A stretch of DNA of 45,263 nucleotides, from assembly GCA_964563495.1 (NCBI GenBank), contig CAZLYK010000035.1, positions 1 through 45,263 on the forward strand. Direction: 5' to 3'. Shown piece after piece: positions 26,101 to 36,333 of this stretch (the first letter of the stretch is position 1; each line of letters starts with the position of its first letter). Under the pieces are notes generated by a model. That model was not told the DNA's origin and made no database searches. It worked only from the letters and a program-made list of their open reading frames with translations. The position numbers and the translations under genes are program-made. This stretch comes from CAZLYK01 sp964563495 (GTDB lineage: Bacteria; Acidobacteriota; Blastocatellia; RBC074).

Positions 26101-27210
26101 CAAGGCAAACCACGCGATCAGGTGACAATCAACGGCTCGGATTTCAGCCTCAATGCCGACGAAAACTTCTTGGTCTTCAGACAGGGATTGATCGAAAGTG
26201 AAGCGCGGATCTTGCGCGCCACCGCAACCTCGCTGCAGGTCGAAGTCCCATCCTATGGTATGACCAAGGGAGAGGCGACGATCGTCGCCCGTCGGATGGC
26301 TTCGAACGGGGCTTCGAGCAACACATCAAACGCGCTCAACTTCAACATCACCTCCGATCCGACCTCTCCCGTCAAACCGATTTTGACCTCGGTGATCAAT
26401 GAAAACTCGCAGCGACAGCCCAATACCGGCCGCGACGGCGACAGAATCCGGTTGAACGGGACGGATTTCGGGCGAAACTTCTATGATCCCGATTCCGGCG
26501 ACCTGTACAATGACGACCCGCTCCTCTCTCTGATCTTGTTCTATCAGAATAATGAGCTGGTCAACCTGGCGCTGCCGACGAGCGCCGCCAGCGGATCGCA
26601 GTTGACGGCGATCATTCCAACCGGTCTCGCGGCCGGGCCGGCGCAGATCTCCGTGATTACCTTCGACCTCGAATCAGGCTTCGCCAGCGAAGAAAGCAAC
26701 TTCGTCAATTTCACGATCACCGTCGGCAGCCTGCTCAGATACGATGAGGCCGAGCCCAACGAATCATTGGAGACGGCGACGGATGTCTTCCTGGAGTCTA
26801 TCATCGATGGCTCGGCTTCGATCGAAGATGATCATGATTACATTGTCACATTCACCGACGGATCAAAAGATCTGCTGGTCGATCTTTTCTGGCTGACACT
26901 GGATAAGCCAACTACCTTCACCGTGACCCTGAACTTCACTCAAACGGCGGACCTCGATCTCTTTATCATGAAACAGGGTGCGGATGGAGTGCCTGAAATC
27001 CTGGAGATTCCAATCAAAGACACCGGGATTAGCGAACAAGCCAGCGCGACACTGCCGGCGGGCGATTATCTGATTGGCGTGGGAGTCTTCAGCGGGTCGA
27101 GCCGGTATGAGATGGTGCTCACGGAAGGACCTCCGCCGGCGGCGCTGACCGTCTACCCGGCGCCACCGACCAGAACCGTCCAGTCGCTGCTGATAAAGAG
27201 GAAAAAATAG
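23185..27210 (+). CDS. Giant secreted multi-domain IPT/TIG protein
   Basis: A 1,341-residue exported protein. The N-terminal membrane or signal segment is at about 31-52. A TIGR03437-type domain follows at ~55-290 (LFFVSPNQINYLIPP), then an IPT/TIG module (~300-390), a carboxypeptidase-regulatory-like module (~395-465), another near 665-740 (VAGRVIDSLGLPVPGAKLTV), an Ig-like stretch (~765-860), further IPT/TIG modules (~865-1170) and a PPC-like end (~1190-1310, AEPNESLETATDV). This suggests an adhesin or surface-binding protein; no catalytic domain was seen. GGGAG precedes the ATG. The last residues KRKK and the TAG stop come from the start of an inverted repeat. Confidence 0.9.
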   Translation: MSKMLRQFSLSDQIANLIRASRPMIIFLGLAASFYAARLSGLMPGARAATTIQNSVPVTSVSAASFVGSPAPLSSNSIVAGFGTQLATGTQAATTQPLPTSLLNTTVTVNGVAAPLFFVSPNQINYLIPPNTPAGDVQVVVTSTQGNGDQIVSRGQLKVAQSGPAIFTANANGIGAPAAVTGRINANGQFVFDSKLPFEPDPVNPGLVIPSPIDVGTAERKAYLILYGTGLRDAPAGTVKAIFGGIEIGVTPVAAPGFTGLDQVNLEIPVSLKGRGNVDVTLVAGGVSSNSVTVNLAGTISNTISVSGFNVTDPALAGQTVNIQGAGFSSTPNQNTVRFGSAQARVIASSSTLLTVIVPFGAESSRVMVQTPQGEAQSTAVFRVRTSISGIVQSTGSNSSPPVPLEGVTIRLVGTGLSVRTNPQGSFVLADLPAGVAQIEVDGNTTSFNPPFPSVTLKTVIRADRDNQFSQPVSLQQKNGGSGNVGSGAGFTSSLTSSASNRWSEARYRLRSALNQVQTSDRSQIEKLAMQIPPTSKSIVISNRGVSLEVPFGASVRFPDGKTSGQMEVTVLEKSRLPGINLPLGVFSSAIAQITPLGSTFSPGASMVFPNPNPNLPAGSKVDLYRYDFQNGVFIKRGTATVSQDRTQVASDGRICDLASFWFVSTPGGITTVAGRVIDSLGLPVPGAKLTVNGRSDTSDQNGGFNIPDVATIAGSQIQVEAVLPQQYGTPPRGTSSLTNAVIGGVTNVGTIALSDTNQPGLVLSPFVIDMSSSSAPTKVDVTLTQPAPAGGLQVTLSSDTTSVATVPTGVTIPGGQTTASFNVTRVGPGVALVEARTLISGNSLFSIAVVTISRPAPKLSVVNPQSAPPGAKITISGSGFSQIPDNNFIGFLRNNDLIWIADPTENGVILDTAGNVSVVVETPPIASGPVSIAAAVIDDQTGVLSDPSGPINFTVLASDVPTPQLLSVQPGQGKPRDQVTINGSDFSLNADENFLVFRQGLIESEARILRATATSLQVEVPSYGMTKGEATIVARRMASNGASSNTSNALNFNITSDPTSPVKPILTSVINENSQRQPNTGRDGDRIRLNGTDFGRNFYDPDSGDLYNDDPLLSLILFYQNNELVNLALPTSAASGSQLTAIIPTGLAAGPAQISVITFDLESGFASEESNFVNFTITVGSLLRYDEAEPNESLETATDVFLESIIDGSASIEDDHDYIVTFTDGSKDLLVDLFWLTLDKPTTFTVTLNFTQTADLDLFIMKQGADGVPEILEIPIKDTGISEQASATLPAGDYLIGVGVFSGSSRYEMVLTEGPPPAALTVYPAPPTRTVQSLLIKRKK

Positions 27211-27340
27211 ACAGGATGGAGAGGATTTTTGCAGGATTGAACAAGATGATTGAGGGAGGTGTGGCTGGAGTTAACCTTGAGCTTGCTTTCCCCAGGCAAT
27301 CTTGTTCAATCCTGCAAAAATCCTGTCCATCCTGTCTATT

Positions 27341-27342
<2 letters not shown>
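27204..27342. repeat. AATAGACAGGAT inverted repeat, copy 5 (long loop)
   Basis: Arms 27204-27247 and 27299-27342 (44 bases, one mismatch) around a 51-base loop, the only copy with a long loop. It lies between the convergent IPT/TIG gene and thiG. The TAG in the left arm is the stop of the upstream gene, and thiG's TAA overlaps the right end. Confidence 0.93.
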
Positions 27343-28117
<775 letters not shown>

Positions 28118-28134
28118 AAAATTACTCTCTTGAA

Positions 28135-28221
28135 AATAGACAGGATCGACATGATTGTTTCAGGATTTAACAAGACATCATCCCGTTAAATCCTGCAACA
28201 ATCATGTCGATCCTGTCTATT
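28135..28221. repeat. AATAGACAGGAT inverted repeat, copy 6
   Basis: Arms 28135-28175 and 28181-28221 (41 bases, three mismatches) with a 5-base loop. It separates the co-directional phosphodiesterase-type gene and thiG. The TAG in the right arm, read on minus (28217-28219), is the stop codon of the phosphodiesterase-type gene. Either transcription ends here or thiG needs a promoter in the 13 bases between. Confidence 0.93.
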
Positions 28222-29653
28222 CAATTCCGACAATTCTGCGCGCCAACTCCGGTCCCAATTGGCAGTGGCCCTCCCCGCTGACATAACCTTCGGCCTTCGA
28301 CCGCTGGTCCAGTGAAAACAGCCTGTTCAATTCATACCCGCGAATCGAGCCTCCCAGGTCCTGGCGGGTCGAGATGGCAAAGCCTTCCGTCTCGCCCCGC
28401 AAGAGATTTCCGTGGGTCGCGCGCATACGCGCGAAAAAGCTCATCAACGGACTGCCGAGCAGGTATCCGTCCTGGTAACTGACGATCAGGTCGGCACGGT
28501 TTTTGACGAACGAATTGAAGCCATCGAAGACGCGGCGCACCGGGTCGGCGTAATCGTGGTCGCGCGTTGCGATCCACCAATCTTCCCGCGCCGCAAAGCC
28601 GCGATCATCCGTAACGCCTCGCCGTTTCATCGTATCGATGATCGGAGCGAGGGCGAGCGGATCGCCGTCCAAAGCCTGATAGCCGAACTTATCGCCGTCT
28701 CTCAACAGGCGCGCCCGGCCGCGACGGCTGATCAATTCGATCGAATTATCGGTGGAAGGATAAACGGCAAAATCGACGCCCTCAATCTGCGCGCAAACCT
28801 CCGCCAATCGCGAGCGGTTCTGAGGCGCCGTGTACAACTCTGATGAACCGACCAGCCCGTACCTCGGCAAGACCACGCTCTGCTCCGACTTGAGGCTTTT
28901 TTCTATTTTGAACCCGGCTTTCTCGATCGCCGGATTGAGCTTGACCTCTCGATAGTCGCCATACCGGTTGCCGTGGTCTGAGAAGATCTCGACTTCGAGC
29001 CGTCCGCCACGCCTTTCGGCCTCCTCGATCATCTCCTCGAGCGAGCGATCCAGACTGCGCAATAAAGATTTGAGCGGCCATCGACCTCCCAGATGCGCGA
29101 GCGAATCGGTCGCTCCGATGTAGCCGACGAAGATCGGTGATTTCGATTTGCGAAAGGCACTGCCGAAACCAACCAGATCCAGTTGCGCCACGGCGATCGT
29201 CCCGAGCGGCGCCGAGACATAAGCGAACGAACCTTTGGCGGCGTTTGCGTGGTAATCGAAGGTCTCGCGGAACGTCCCGTTGATAAATTTCCCCCCACGG
29301 AAACGGTCCTGTATTCCCCCAACGAGTCGATTGTCGGTACGGTCGAAATAGTGATCTTCATACCCGGGCGACGCCTCTCCATTCAGGATTTCGATCATCG
29401 CGGGGTTGGTCAACGATGGGAATGTCGAGATCATCCGCGCCGGCTCCCTGAACCGGCGAAAATGGCCCTCGGCGCGCAACTCGATCATGGTCTCGTACGG
29501 CACACCGTCGAGCACGATCACCAGCCGGCGCGGGATGGCCGGGGTCGTTACTTCTTCAACCGACAAACTGGTGTAAGCAGGAAGCGCGAAACAGACCGAG
29601 ATGACATAACCCAACGCCCAGAAACGATGCACTGCACTGAGAAAACTTTTCAT
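28217..29653 (-). CDS. Alkaline-phosphatase-superfamily phosphodiesterase-like protein
   Basis: About 478 residues with an N-terminal signal or membrane segment. The alkaline phosphatase-superfamily core is visible: metal Asp in RLVIVLDGVPYETM (about Asp49), nucleophile Thr in STFPSLTNPAM (about Thr82), GYIGATDSLAHLGG and VEIFSDHGNRYG. This matches the type I phosphodiesterase/nucleotide pyrophosphatase branch; the substrate is unknown. I place the start at 29653, whose ATG overlaps an upstream short frame (ATGA); the Met at 29665 adds four residues. Confidence 0.8.
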   Translation of the reverse strand: MKSFLSAVHRFWALGYVISVCFALPAYTSLSVEEVTTPAIPRRLVIVLDGVPYETMIELRAEGHFRRFREPARMISTFPSLTNPAMIEILNGEASPGYEDHYFDRTDNRLVGGIQDRFRGGKFINGTFRETFDYHANAAKGSFAYVSAPLGTIAVAQLDLVGFGSAFRKSKSPIFVGYIGATDSLAHLGGRWPLKSLLRSLDRSLEEMIEEAERRGGRLEVEIFSDHGNRYGDYREVKLNPAIEKAGFKIEKSLKSEQSVVLPRYGLVGSSELYTAPQNRSRLAEVCAQIEGVDFAVYPSTDNSIELISRRGRARLLRDGDKFGYQALDGDPLALAPIIDTMKRRGVTDDRGFAAREDWWIATRDHDYADPVRRVFDGFNSFVKNRADLIVSYQDGYLLGSPLMSFFARMRATHGNLLRGETEGFAISTRQDLGGSIRGYELNRLFSLDQRSKAEGYVSGEGHCQLGPELARRIVGIE

Positions 29654-29724
29654 GACTTGAGCCATTTAGACCGGATGATCAGGGCGGTTCCGCCGAAGAG
29701 TAAAACCGCAACCAGGCGAAACAC
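29650..29724 (-). CDS. Possible tiny membrane protein
   Basis: A minus-strand frame reading FRLVAVLLFGGTALIIRS ends in TGA overlapping the ATG of the phosphodiesterase-type gene. The frame is open from 29802 without an ATG; GTG at 29724 gives about 24 residues, mostly one hydrophobic helix. The ribosome site is poor. It may be a real small protein, a leader frame or the remnant of a lost gene. The rest of the gap to 29964 shows nothing else I can support. Confidence 0.2.
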   Translation of the reverse strand: MFRLVAVLLFGGTALIIRSKWLKS

Positions 29725-29964
29725 AAAAAGTCTTGCGCCGAGCCCTGATCGCCGCAGCAGCCATACCTTAACGCTACGATCAAGGAGACCGGCGCAAGAT
29801 TTTCAAGTACTCAGCGGTTGCGATCTTTCCCAGTGCAATAAGGATGCCACCCATTCCTGAGCATCGCGCTGATCGAGGGGTCTTCCAGCAAACTATTCTG
29901 ATTACAGGGGATAGCAATGTAACCCTTTCCCTCTGACCATCTCGACCGATGTCGTAGAAACGCG

Positions 29965-31419
29965 TCACTCGTCGTCTGAGCCTTGCGCCTCATCGCTGAT
30001 CACATAGCGGCGGGTGAGCCCGAGGTCTTTCAGCTTTTGCTGCAGGCTTTGGCGATGCATCCCGACCAACTCGGCCGCGCGCGTGACATTGCCGCCCGTC
30101 TCCTGCAGGCAGCGTTCAATGTAAGCGCGCTCGAATTCGCGGCGCGCCTCGCGAAAATCGTCCAGGTAGGGGATTTGCAGATACCCCTCCACATGGCCGG
30201 GAGCGGAGGCGCCTTGGGGGTCGTGAGCTGATTGTCGTGGGGAGTTGCCGGAGTTGACCTCTTCGGGCAAATCCTCGGCCCTCAGGGTTTGACCGTCAGC
30301 CAGGACCGTGCTGCGCTCGATCACGTTGCGCAATTCACGGACATTGCCCGGCCAGGAATATGCTGCCAGCAGCCTCATGGCGTCGGCGTCGATCTCGCGG
30401 CACTTCAACTGATATTTGGCGGAGTACGAATTGAGAAAATGCTCGGAGAGCAGCGGGATATCTTCACGCCGCTCACGCAGCGGCGGCAGATCTACCTGGA
30501 CGACGCGCAACCGGTAATAAAGATCGGCGCGAAACTTCTCTGCCGCGACAGCGGCAGCCAGATCGCGATTGGTCGCGCTGATCACTCGGACATCGATCGG
30601 GATTGCATGCGAACTTCCGAGCCGCTCGACTTTGCGTTCTTCGAGGACACGGAGCAGCTTGGCCTGCGTGTTGAGGCTCATATCGCCGATCTCGTCGAGA
30701 AAGATCGTTCCGCCGTCCGCCTGTTCAAACTTGCCTTTGCGCTGTCCGGCCGCACCGGTAAAAGCGCCCTTTTCGTGACCGAAGAGCTCGGATTCGATCA
30801 ATTCGGCGGGGAGCGCCGCACAATTCATGGCCACAAATTCGCCGTTCCGGCGATGGGCGCTCCGCTCATGGATCGCGCGCGCGACCAGCTCTTTGCCGGT
30901 GCCCGATTCGCCGTAGATCAGCACGGTCACATCCGTGGCCGCAACCTTATTAATCAGATCGTAGATGCGCCGCATCTGTTCGCTCGTCCCGAGCAATTCG
31001 CCGAGGCCGCGCACGGCCTTCAATTCAGCCTTGAGCCGCGCATTCTCACGGCGCAACCCGGCGGCTTCGAGCGCGTTTTTGACGATCAGCCGCAGCTCAT
31101 CCACTTCAAAGGGTTTGGCCAGGTAATCATAGGCGCCGGCCTTGATCGCTTCGACGGCGGTGCGTTCCGACCCGTGAGCGGTGATCATGACCACGGGCGG
31201 CGGCGCTTCACTAGACGCCAGCTCGCACAGGTAATCCAGGCCGCTTGCGCCGGGCAGATTGATGTCTAGCAGGATCAGGTCCGGCCTGGTGGAGGCGACA
31301 GCCTTTCGCGCCGCTTCAACGCTCGCCGCCTCGCTGACCGTGTAGCTCTTCAGCGCGCGGGCGATACCGTATCGCGCTGCCTCTTCGTCATCGACTACCA
31401 GTATCTTTGCCTCACCCAT
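29965..31419 (-). CDS. NtrC-family sigma54-dependent response regulator
   Basis: A 484-residue regulator with a receiver domain (phospho-acceptor Asp52 in LILLDINLPG, Lys101 in YLAKPF), an AAA+ domain (Walker A YGESGTGKE at 169-177, GAFTGA at 218-223, Walker B TIFLDEIGD, arginine-finger region FRADLYYRL), and a Fis-type C-terminal helix-turn-helix (TRAAELVGMHRQSLQQKL). GAFTGA shows it contacts sigma54. It follows the histidine kinase by 15 bases, its likely partner. The extreme C-terminus is acidic. Targets cannot be read from this window. Confidence 0.95.
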   Translation of the reverse strand: MGEAKILVVDDEEAARYGIARALKSYTVSEAASVEAARKAVASTRPDLILLDINLPGASGLDYLCELASSEAPPPVVMITAHGSERTAVEAIKAGAYDYLAKPFEVDELRLIVKNALEAAGLRRENARLKAELKAVRGLGELLGTSEQMRRIYDLINKVAATDVTVLIYGESGTGKELVARAIHERSAHRRNGEFVAMNCAALPAELIESELFGHEKGAFTGAAGQRKGKFEQADGGTIFLDEIGDMSLNTQAKLLRVLEERKVERLGSSHAIPIDVRVISATNRDLAAAVAAEKFRADLYYRLRVVQVDLPPLRERREDIPLLSEHFLNSYSAKYQLKCREIDADAMRLLAAYSWPGNVRELRNVIERSTVLADGQTLRAEDLPEEVNSGNSPRQSAHDPQGASAPGHVEGYLQIPYLDDFREARREFERAYIERCLQETGGNVTRAAELVGMHRQSLQQKLKDLGLTRRYVISDEAQGSDDE

Positions 31420-31434
31420 TGATCTTCGATCCCG

Positions 31435-33498
31435 TTAATTGATAGGTAGAATTAACTCGAATTTTGTTCCCCGACCATCCAAGAGCGGGCTCGAGAGGTT
31501 GATCACGCCATCGAGCTCTCTCACCCGGCGGGCCACAATCGGCAGCCCCAAACCGGTCCCGCGCTGTTTGGTAGTGAAAAAAGGCTCGAAGACCCTCTCC
31601 TGCATGGCTGGTGGAATCCCCATGCCGTCATCGATCACGGAGAGGTGAAGCCTCTTGTCGGCGCTGACCCGGCTTTCGATCCTCACGCTGCCGCCATTCA
31701 ATCCATCCTCACGCACCGCCTGGACAGCGTTGAGCACGAGGTTGAGCAGGGCCTCTTTGACGGCAACGGCCGCTTCCCCGCTGAATTTCTGGTCGGCCTG
31801 CAGATCGAGAGAGATTTCGATCGCGCGTTCATCGATTTCGGGGCCGGCCAGTGCGAGCACATTCTCGACGATCCTGCTCAGGCTGGACGGTTCGGCTGAG
31901 ACAGCAGACGGCCTTGAGAAACTGAGCAATTGCGAGACGCTGCGGTTGAGGCGATCCACCTCGCCTTTGATCAAGTCCAGGTCTCGGCCATATTCGCTGC
32001 TCACTTTCTCATCTTCGCGCATGACCTGGGTGATCGACTTGATCGCGCTGAGCGGGTTCTTGACCTCGTGCGCCACGGTTGCCGCCATCTGCCCGAGCGA
32101 GGCCAGTCGTTCACGCTCGGCCAGCTCGCGCTCAAGTTTAACCTTCTCTTCCAGCAATTGGCAGTTTTCGACGGCCACGGCGATATGCCCGGCGAGTACC
32201 GCCAGGACCTCACGCCTTTCCGCCGTCAGGGACTGCGGAGCGCCGCGGACGATCAGCAGACCGACCACACGCCCCTCACGCCAAAGCAGATAGCAGGCGA
32301 GAGCCCGCAGTCGATTGAGCATCTGCTGGTCTTCAATCTCGACCAACTGGCGCTCTTCGGCCAGACGGCAAACATCGGCGATCTCGCCCACTTCGCCAGC
32401 CGAGGGAAGAATGCTCACCTCGCTCAGCTCCAGCGCGTCGCTCAGCCTCTTCTCGGCAAAACCGATGAAATGGTCCAGCTCGCCATAATTCGCCGCGGCC
32501 GCTCCAACCTGTGCCACCAGCTCGCGATAGAGACCGACTTCACGCTCGAACAATCGTCTCAGATAACTGTCGGTTAAGCGCCGCAGCGGCTCCGCCAGCA
32601 GCAGCACGACCAGAATCAAAAGCGCCTCGATCGCCTCAGCCCGCAATCCATACCTTGATTCAAGCGCGACGCTCAGGCGGCGAATGCCGAAGATATAAAC
32701 CATCATGACGATCGCGGCCAGCGCGGCGTAAACAAAACTCTGGCGGATAACCAGCTCAAGATAGCGATAACGGTAGATGTAATATGCGACGATCGTCGTC
32801 GGAGCAACCGATGAGAGCCTGGCGATCAAATCCAGATACCTCCCCGGCGCGCCCCAATTCCTTGCGCCAATGACATAGGTCAGTAGGAAGAGCCCCCCGA
32901 TCGCCATGAGTGTCGCGCCAAAGACCTCGAAGAACCTCCGCTCTCTTACCGCCTCCAGCCTGCTCGCCAGCCGCCAATCAATCAATGAGCATTCGATAAA
33001 GATAAAGACAAACCAGAGGATAAACGGCAGTAAAAGCCAGGAGAGCTTTTCGATCGGCGGCTGATAAGGATCGCTCCACATCCGTGCAACCGCCCAGGGC
33101 AGCGCGACCAGCGGCAGATAACCCCCAACCACCAGCGGTTTGAAAAACCGCCTTGGAGCCTCCGCGTCGAACCATTCCCAAATTCTGAAATGGGCGTGAG
33201 CCAGCAACGGCGGCATAAAGGCCAGCGCCGCATAGGCCACGGTGTTGGCGATCTTGAGCCACCACACCCCCCCGCTCACATCGATCAATTCATAAATCGC
33301 TCCTCCGAAATTCCCCAGATGCCAGAGGCTGATACTAAAACCCAGGCCGAGCAGGCTGCGCTCGGAACGGCGAATCCCGTAACGGCTGTAGAGGCTCCAG
33401 CAGAGGTATAGATGGAGGGCTGCGCCGGTGGCGAATCCGACGAGCTTGAGAATCTCGATCGGCGAGAGTCCGCTAGAGGGCACGGTTGGAGGGACCAT
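31435..33498 (-). CDS. Membrane sensor histidine kinase with GAF-like domain
   Basis: A 687-residue kinase. Residues 1-300 hold about seven or eight membrane helices, residues ~320-455 resemble a GAF domain, the phospho-acceptor is His477 in VAHEVKNPLSAI, and the C-terminal ATPase has VIDDGMGIPP and GTGLGLPIVA. Membrane sensor plus GAF suggests an envelope or small-molecule signal. The ATG at 33498 has no clear ribosome site (GTG at 33483 is an alternative). It starts only 12 bases after an inverted repeat, so its mRNA must either pass through that hairpin or begin inside it. Confidence 0.93.
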   Translation of the reverse strand: MVPPTVPSSGLSPIEILKLVGFATGAALHLYLCWSLYSRYGIRRSERSLLGLGFSISLWHLGNFGGAIYELIDVSGGVWWLKIANTVAYAALAFMPPLLAHAHFRIWEWFDAEAPRRFFKPLVVGGYLPLVALPWAVARMWSDPYQPPIEKLSWLLLPFILWFVFIFIECSLIDWRLASRLEAVRERRFFEVFGATLMAIGGLFLLTYVIGARNWGAPGRYLDLIARLSSVAPTTIVAYYIYRYRYLELVIRQSFVYAALAAIVMMVYIFGIRRLSVALESRYGLRAEAIEALLILVVLLLAEPLRRLTDSYLRRLFEREVGLYRELVAQVGAAAANYGELDHFIGFAEKRLSDALELSEVSILPSAGEVGEIADVCRLAEERQLVEIEDQQMLNRLRALACYLLWREGRVVGLLIVRGAPQSLTAERREVLAVLAGHIAVAVENCQLLEEKVKLERELAERERLASLGQMAATVAHEVKNPLSAIKSITQVMREDEKVSSEYGRDLDLIKGEVDRLNRSVSQLLSFSRPSAVSAEPSSLSRIVENVLALAGPEIDERAIEISLDLQADQKFSGEAAVAVKEALLNLVLNAVQAVREDGLNGGSVRIESRVSADKRLHLSVIDDGMGIPPAMQERVFEPFFTTKQRGTGLGLPIVARRVRELDGVINLSSPLLDGRGTKFELILPIN

Positions 33499-33509
33499 TC
33501 TGGGTGGAA

Positions 33510-33594
33510 AATAGACAGGATGGACAGGATTTGTGCAAGATTTGACAAGATTCTAGCTTGTCAAATCCTGCACAAATCCTGTCCATCCTGTCTA

Positions 33595-33596
<2 letters not shown>
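33510..33596. repeat. AATAGACAGGAT inverted repeat, copy 7
   Basis: Arms 33510-33549 and 33557-33596 (40 bases, one mismatch), 7-base loop. It lies between the actin-like gene and the co-directional kinase gene. The actin-like gene's TAA stop (33595-33597) overlaps the arm end. It may attenuate or separate expression of the two halves of the cluster. Confidence 0.93.
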
Positions 33597-34632
<1,036 letters not shown>

Positions 34633-34723
34633 TATTCCTCCATACATATCTGCATTTTCAGCTAACTGATCATGAGGCACTTAAAGTGGGGTAGATACGG
34701 CGGGCAGAAACGATCATTGCCAA

Positions 34724-36280
34724 TCAATGATTGCCAGATTCGGCCGAACTACTGGTGATGGACGATTGCGCGGCGAGCGATGATTTGCCGTTGGCATCCT
34801 GCGGCGGACGCAGCCGGCGCGCCTTATCCAGCTGCGCGACATATCGATCGTGCAGCTTGCGACGGAGCATTTCTGGGTTCATGCGGGCGCGCTCGGCGCG
34901 CCGTTTAAACTCTTCTTCGGCAGTGATCGCCCCCGGCCACAAAGTCCGACCGAGCTTCTCCAGAATCTCTTCGTCGTAAGTGAAACCATAATCGCTCATA
35001 TTCGGCGGTGAGACCTTGTACTTGTCCGAGAGACCCATCAACTCGAATGGGAAGTTACGAACCCAGTCGTGATGATAAGCGATCAACATGCGGTCCGGAT
35101 TGACCGAGACCAGACCGTGAGTCGTGCAATTGGCGTCGTCGATGTTGTATTTGCTCCGCAAGACATTGGTCAAGACGCGCCCGGCGTCCAATTGGGCTTC
35201 GGTCAGAGTCTCTTCGAGCGACCCGGCTCCGCTCGTCGATTCGAAACAGATGCCGATAAAACTCTCGTTCAAACCGACGTACGCATACCTCTCATCCGCC
35301 CAGATCGAATGTCCCGAGTGATGCGCGGCGTGGTCATCGCGAACGACCCGATAGATTTCGCCATATCGGTCAATCACGTAATTATAGGATTTGTTCTTCT
35401 GGACATACTCGAGCAGGCCCAGCGAGCGCTGCTTGATCGAGAGGTTATTGTCCCGTGTAAACGGAACGATATCGCTCTCTGAAGTGTGATAAACGATTCC
35501 GATCGGATCCTGACGCAACTGATCTCCCTCGGAATCGGAGCCGCGCGGAATCAAAAAATATCCGCGCGGGTGATTTTCCGTCTCGTAGCTTGTCAGAATC
35601 CGCGCGCCATTGCTGTACCGCTCGAATTCGCCGGTCTTCTCAACCTGCCAGACTTTTTCGGGCTTGTAACCCGGCATGTACTTGATGTTCGTCGCGGCCA
35701 GGGCCGTCCCGCTGCCCTGCCCTGCCGTGGTCACGACGATCGGCGTCCGCCCGCGCTGATACCTCTGTGCGAGATATGAATTGACGCGGCGCGCAGAGAA
35801 TGTGGCCATGGAATAAAGACCGAAGAGCACGAGTCCCGCCACCAATACGGCGATGGCGTAGAAGGCGTGGCGGGTCTGATAGATGAGGAAGAAGGCTCGA
35901 GCGGAGAGCGGCGCCTGCAGATTGAGCATGTCTTTCTGCCGGCCTTCCGGAACCGAGGGGGCGAGCACGCGCATCTCTTCAAGAATGGCGCTGTAGAGCC
36001 TGGCTTCGAGCACCCAATCATAGAACTTTGTGCGTTCGAGAAAACGCAGGTGACGAAGCGAATGCTCCAACTGCTCCTGGCGTTGAGTCTGCTTCGCCAG
36101 CGTATTATTGAGAAAACGCAGGCGAACTTCCGGGCGATCAATGAGCAGGGCGTAGCGCTCGACGACCTTTGAGTAAAGTTGCGCCGGGTTAGCGCCGCTG
36201 CTTCGAGCCGCCGGCCGTTCCTTGGATGTCCCACTTTTCCGGGACGGCCTTTCCTGTAATCCGATGATCTCCGTCTTCAA
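34724..36280 (-). CDS. Membrane-anchored N-acetylmuramoyl-L-alanine amidase
   Basis: A 518-residue protein. Residues 1-135 are charged and helical, a membrane helix lies at ~138-158, and an Amidase_2 (PGRP/AmpD-type) domain spans ~255-410, with candidate zinc ligands His265 (GIVYHTSES) and His388 (TTHGLVSVNP) plus the motifs YNYVIDRYGEIYRVV and FIGICFE. The tail is polar. It would cut the amide bond between MurNAc and the stem peptide. The N-terminal region on the cytosolic side could contact the actin-like protein. Start is TTG 36280, with GAGAG about 10 bases upstream; no nearby ATG fits. Confidence 0.85.
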   Translation of the reverse strand: MKTEIIGLQERPSRKSGTSKERPAARSSGANPAQLYSKVVERYALLIDRPEVRLRFLNNTLAKQTQRQEQLEHSLRHLRFLERTKFYDWVLEARLYSAILEEMRVLAPSVPEGRQKDMLNLQAPLSARAFFLIYQTRHAFYAIAVLVAGLVLFGLYSMATFSARRVNSYLAQRYQRGRTPIVVTTAGQGSGTALAATNIKYMPGYKPEKVWQVEKTGEFERYSNGARILTSYETENHPRGYFLIPRGSDSEGDQLRQDPIGIVYHTSESDIVPFTRDNNLSIKQRSLGLLEYVQKNKSYNYVIDRYGEIYRVVRDDHAAHHSGHSIWADERYAYVGLNESFIGICFESTSGAGSLEETLTEAQLDAGRVLTNVLRSKYNIDDANCTTHGLVSVNPDRMLIAYHHDWVRNFPFELMGLSDKYKVSPPNMSDYGFTYDEEILEKLGRTLWPGAITAEEEFKRRAERARMNPEMLRRKLHDRYVAQLDKARRLRPPQDANGKSSLAAQSSITSSSAESGNH

Positions 36281-36333
36281 GCTTCAACTCTCACGGCTCT
36301 AAGGCCCATTGAGCCGTCAAATTTTCAGCGTTC

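Noticed and set aside
30232..31269. 345-aa plus-strand frame opposite the NtrC-type regulator
   Set aside because: Long antisense shadow of a clear sigma54 regulator gene; no domain or ribosome site.
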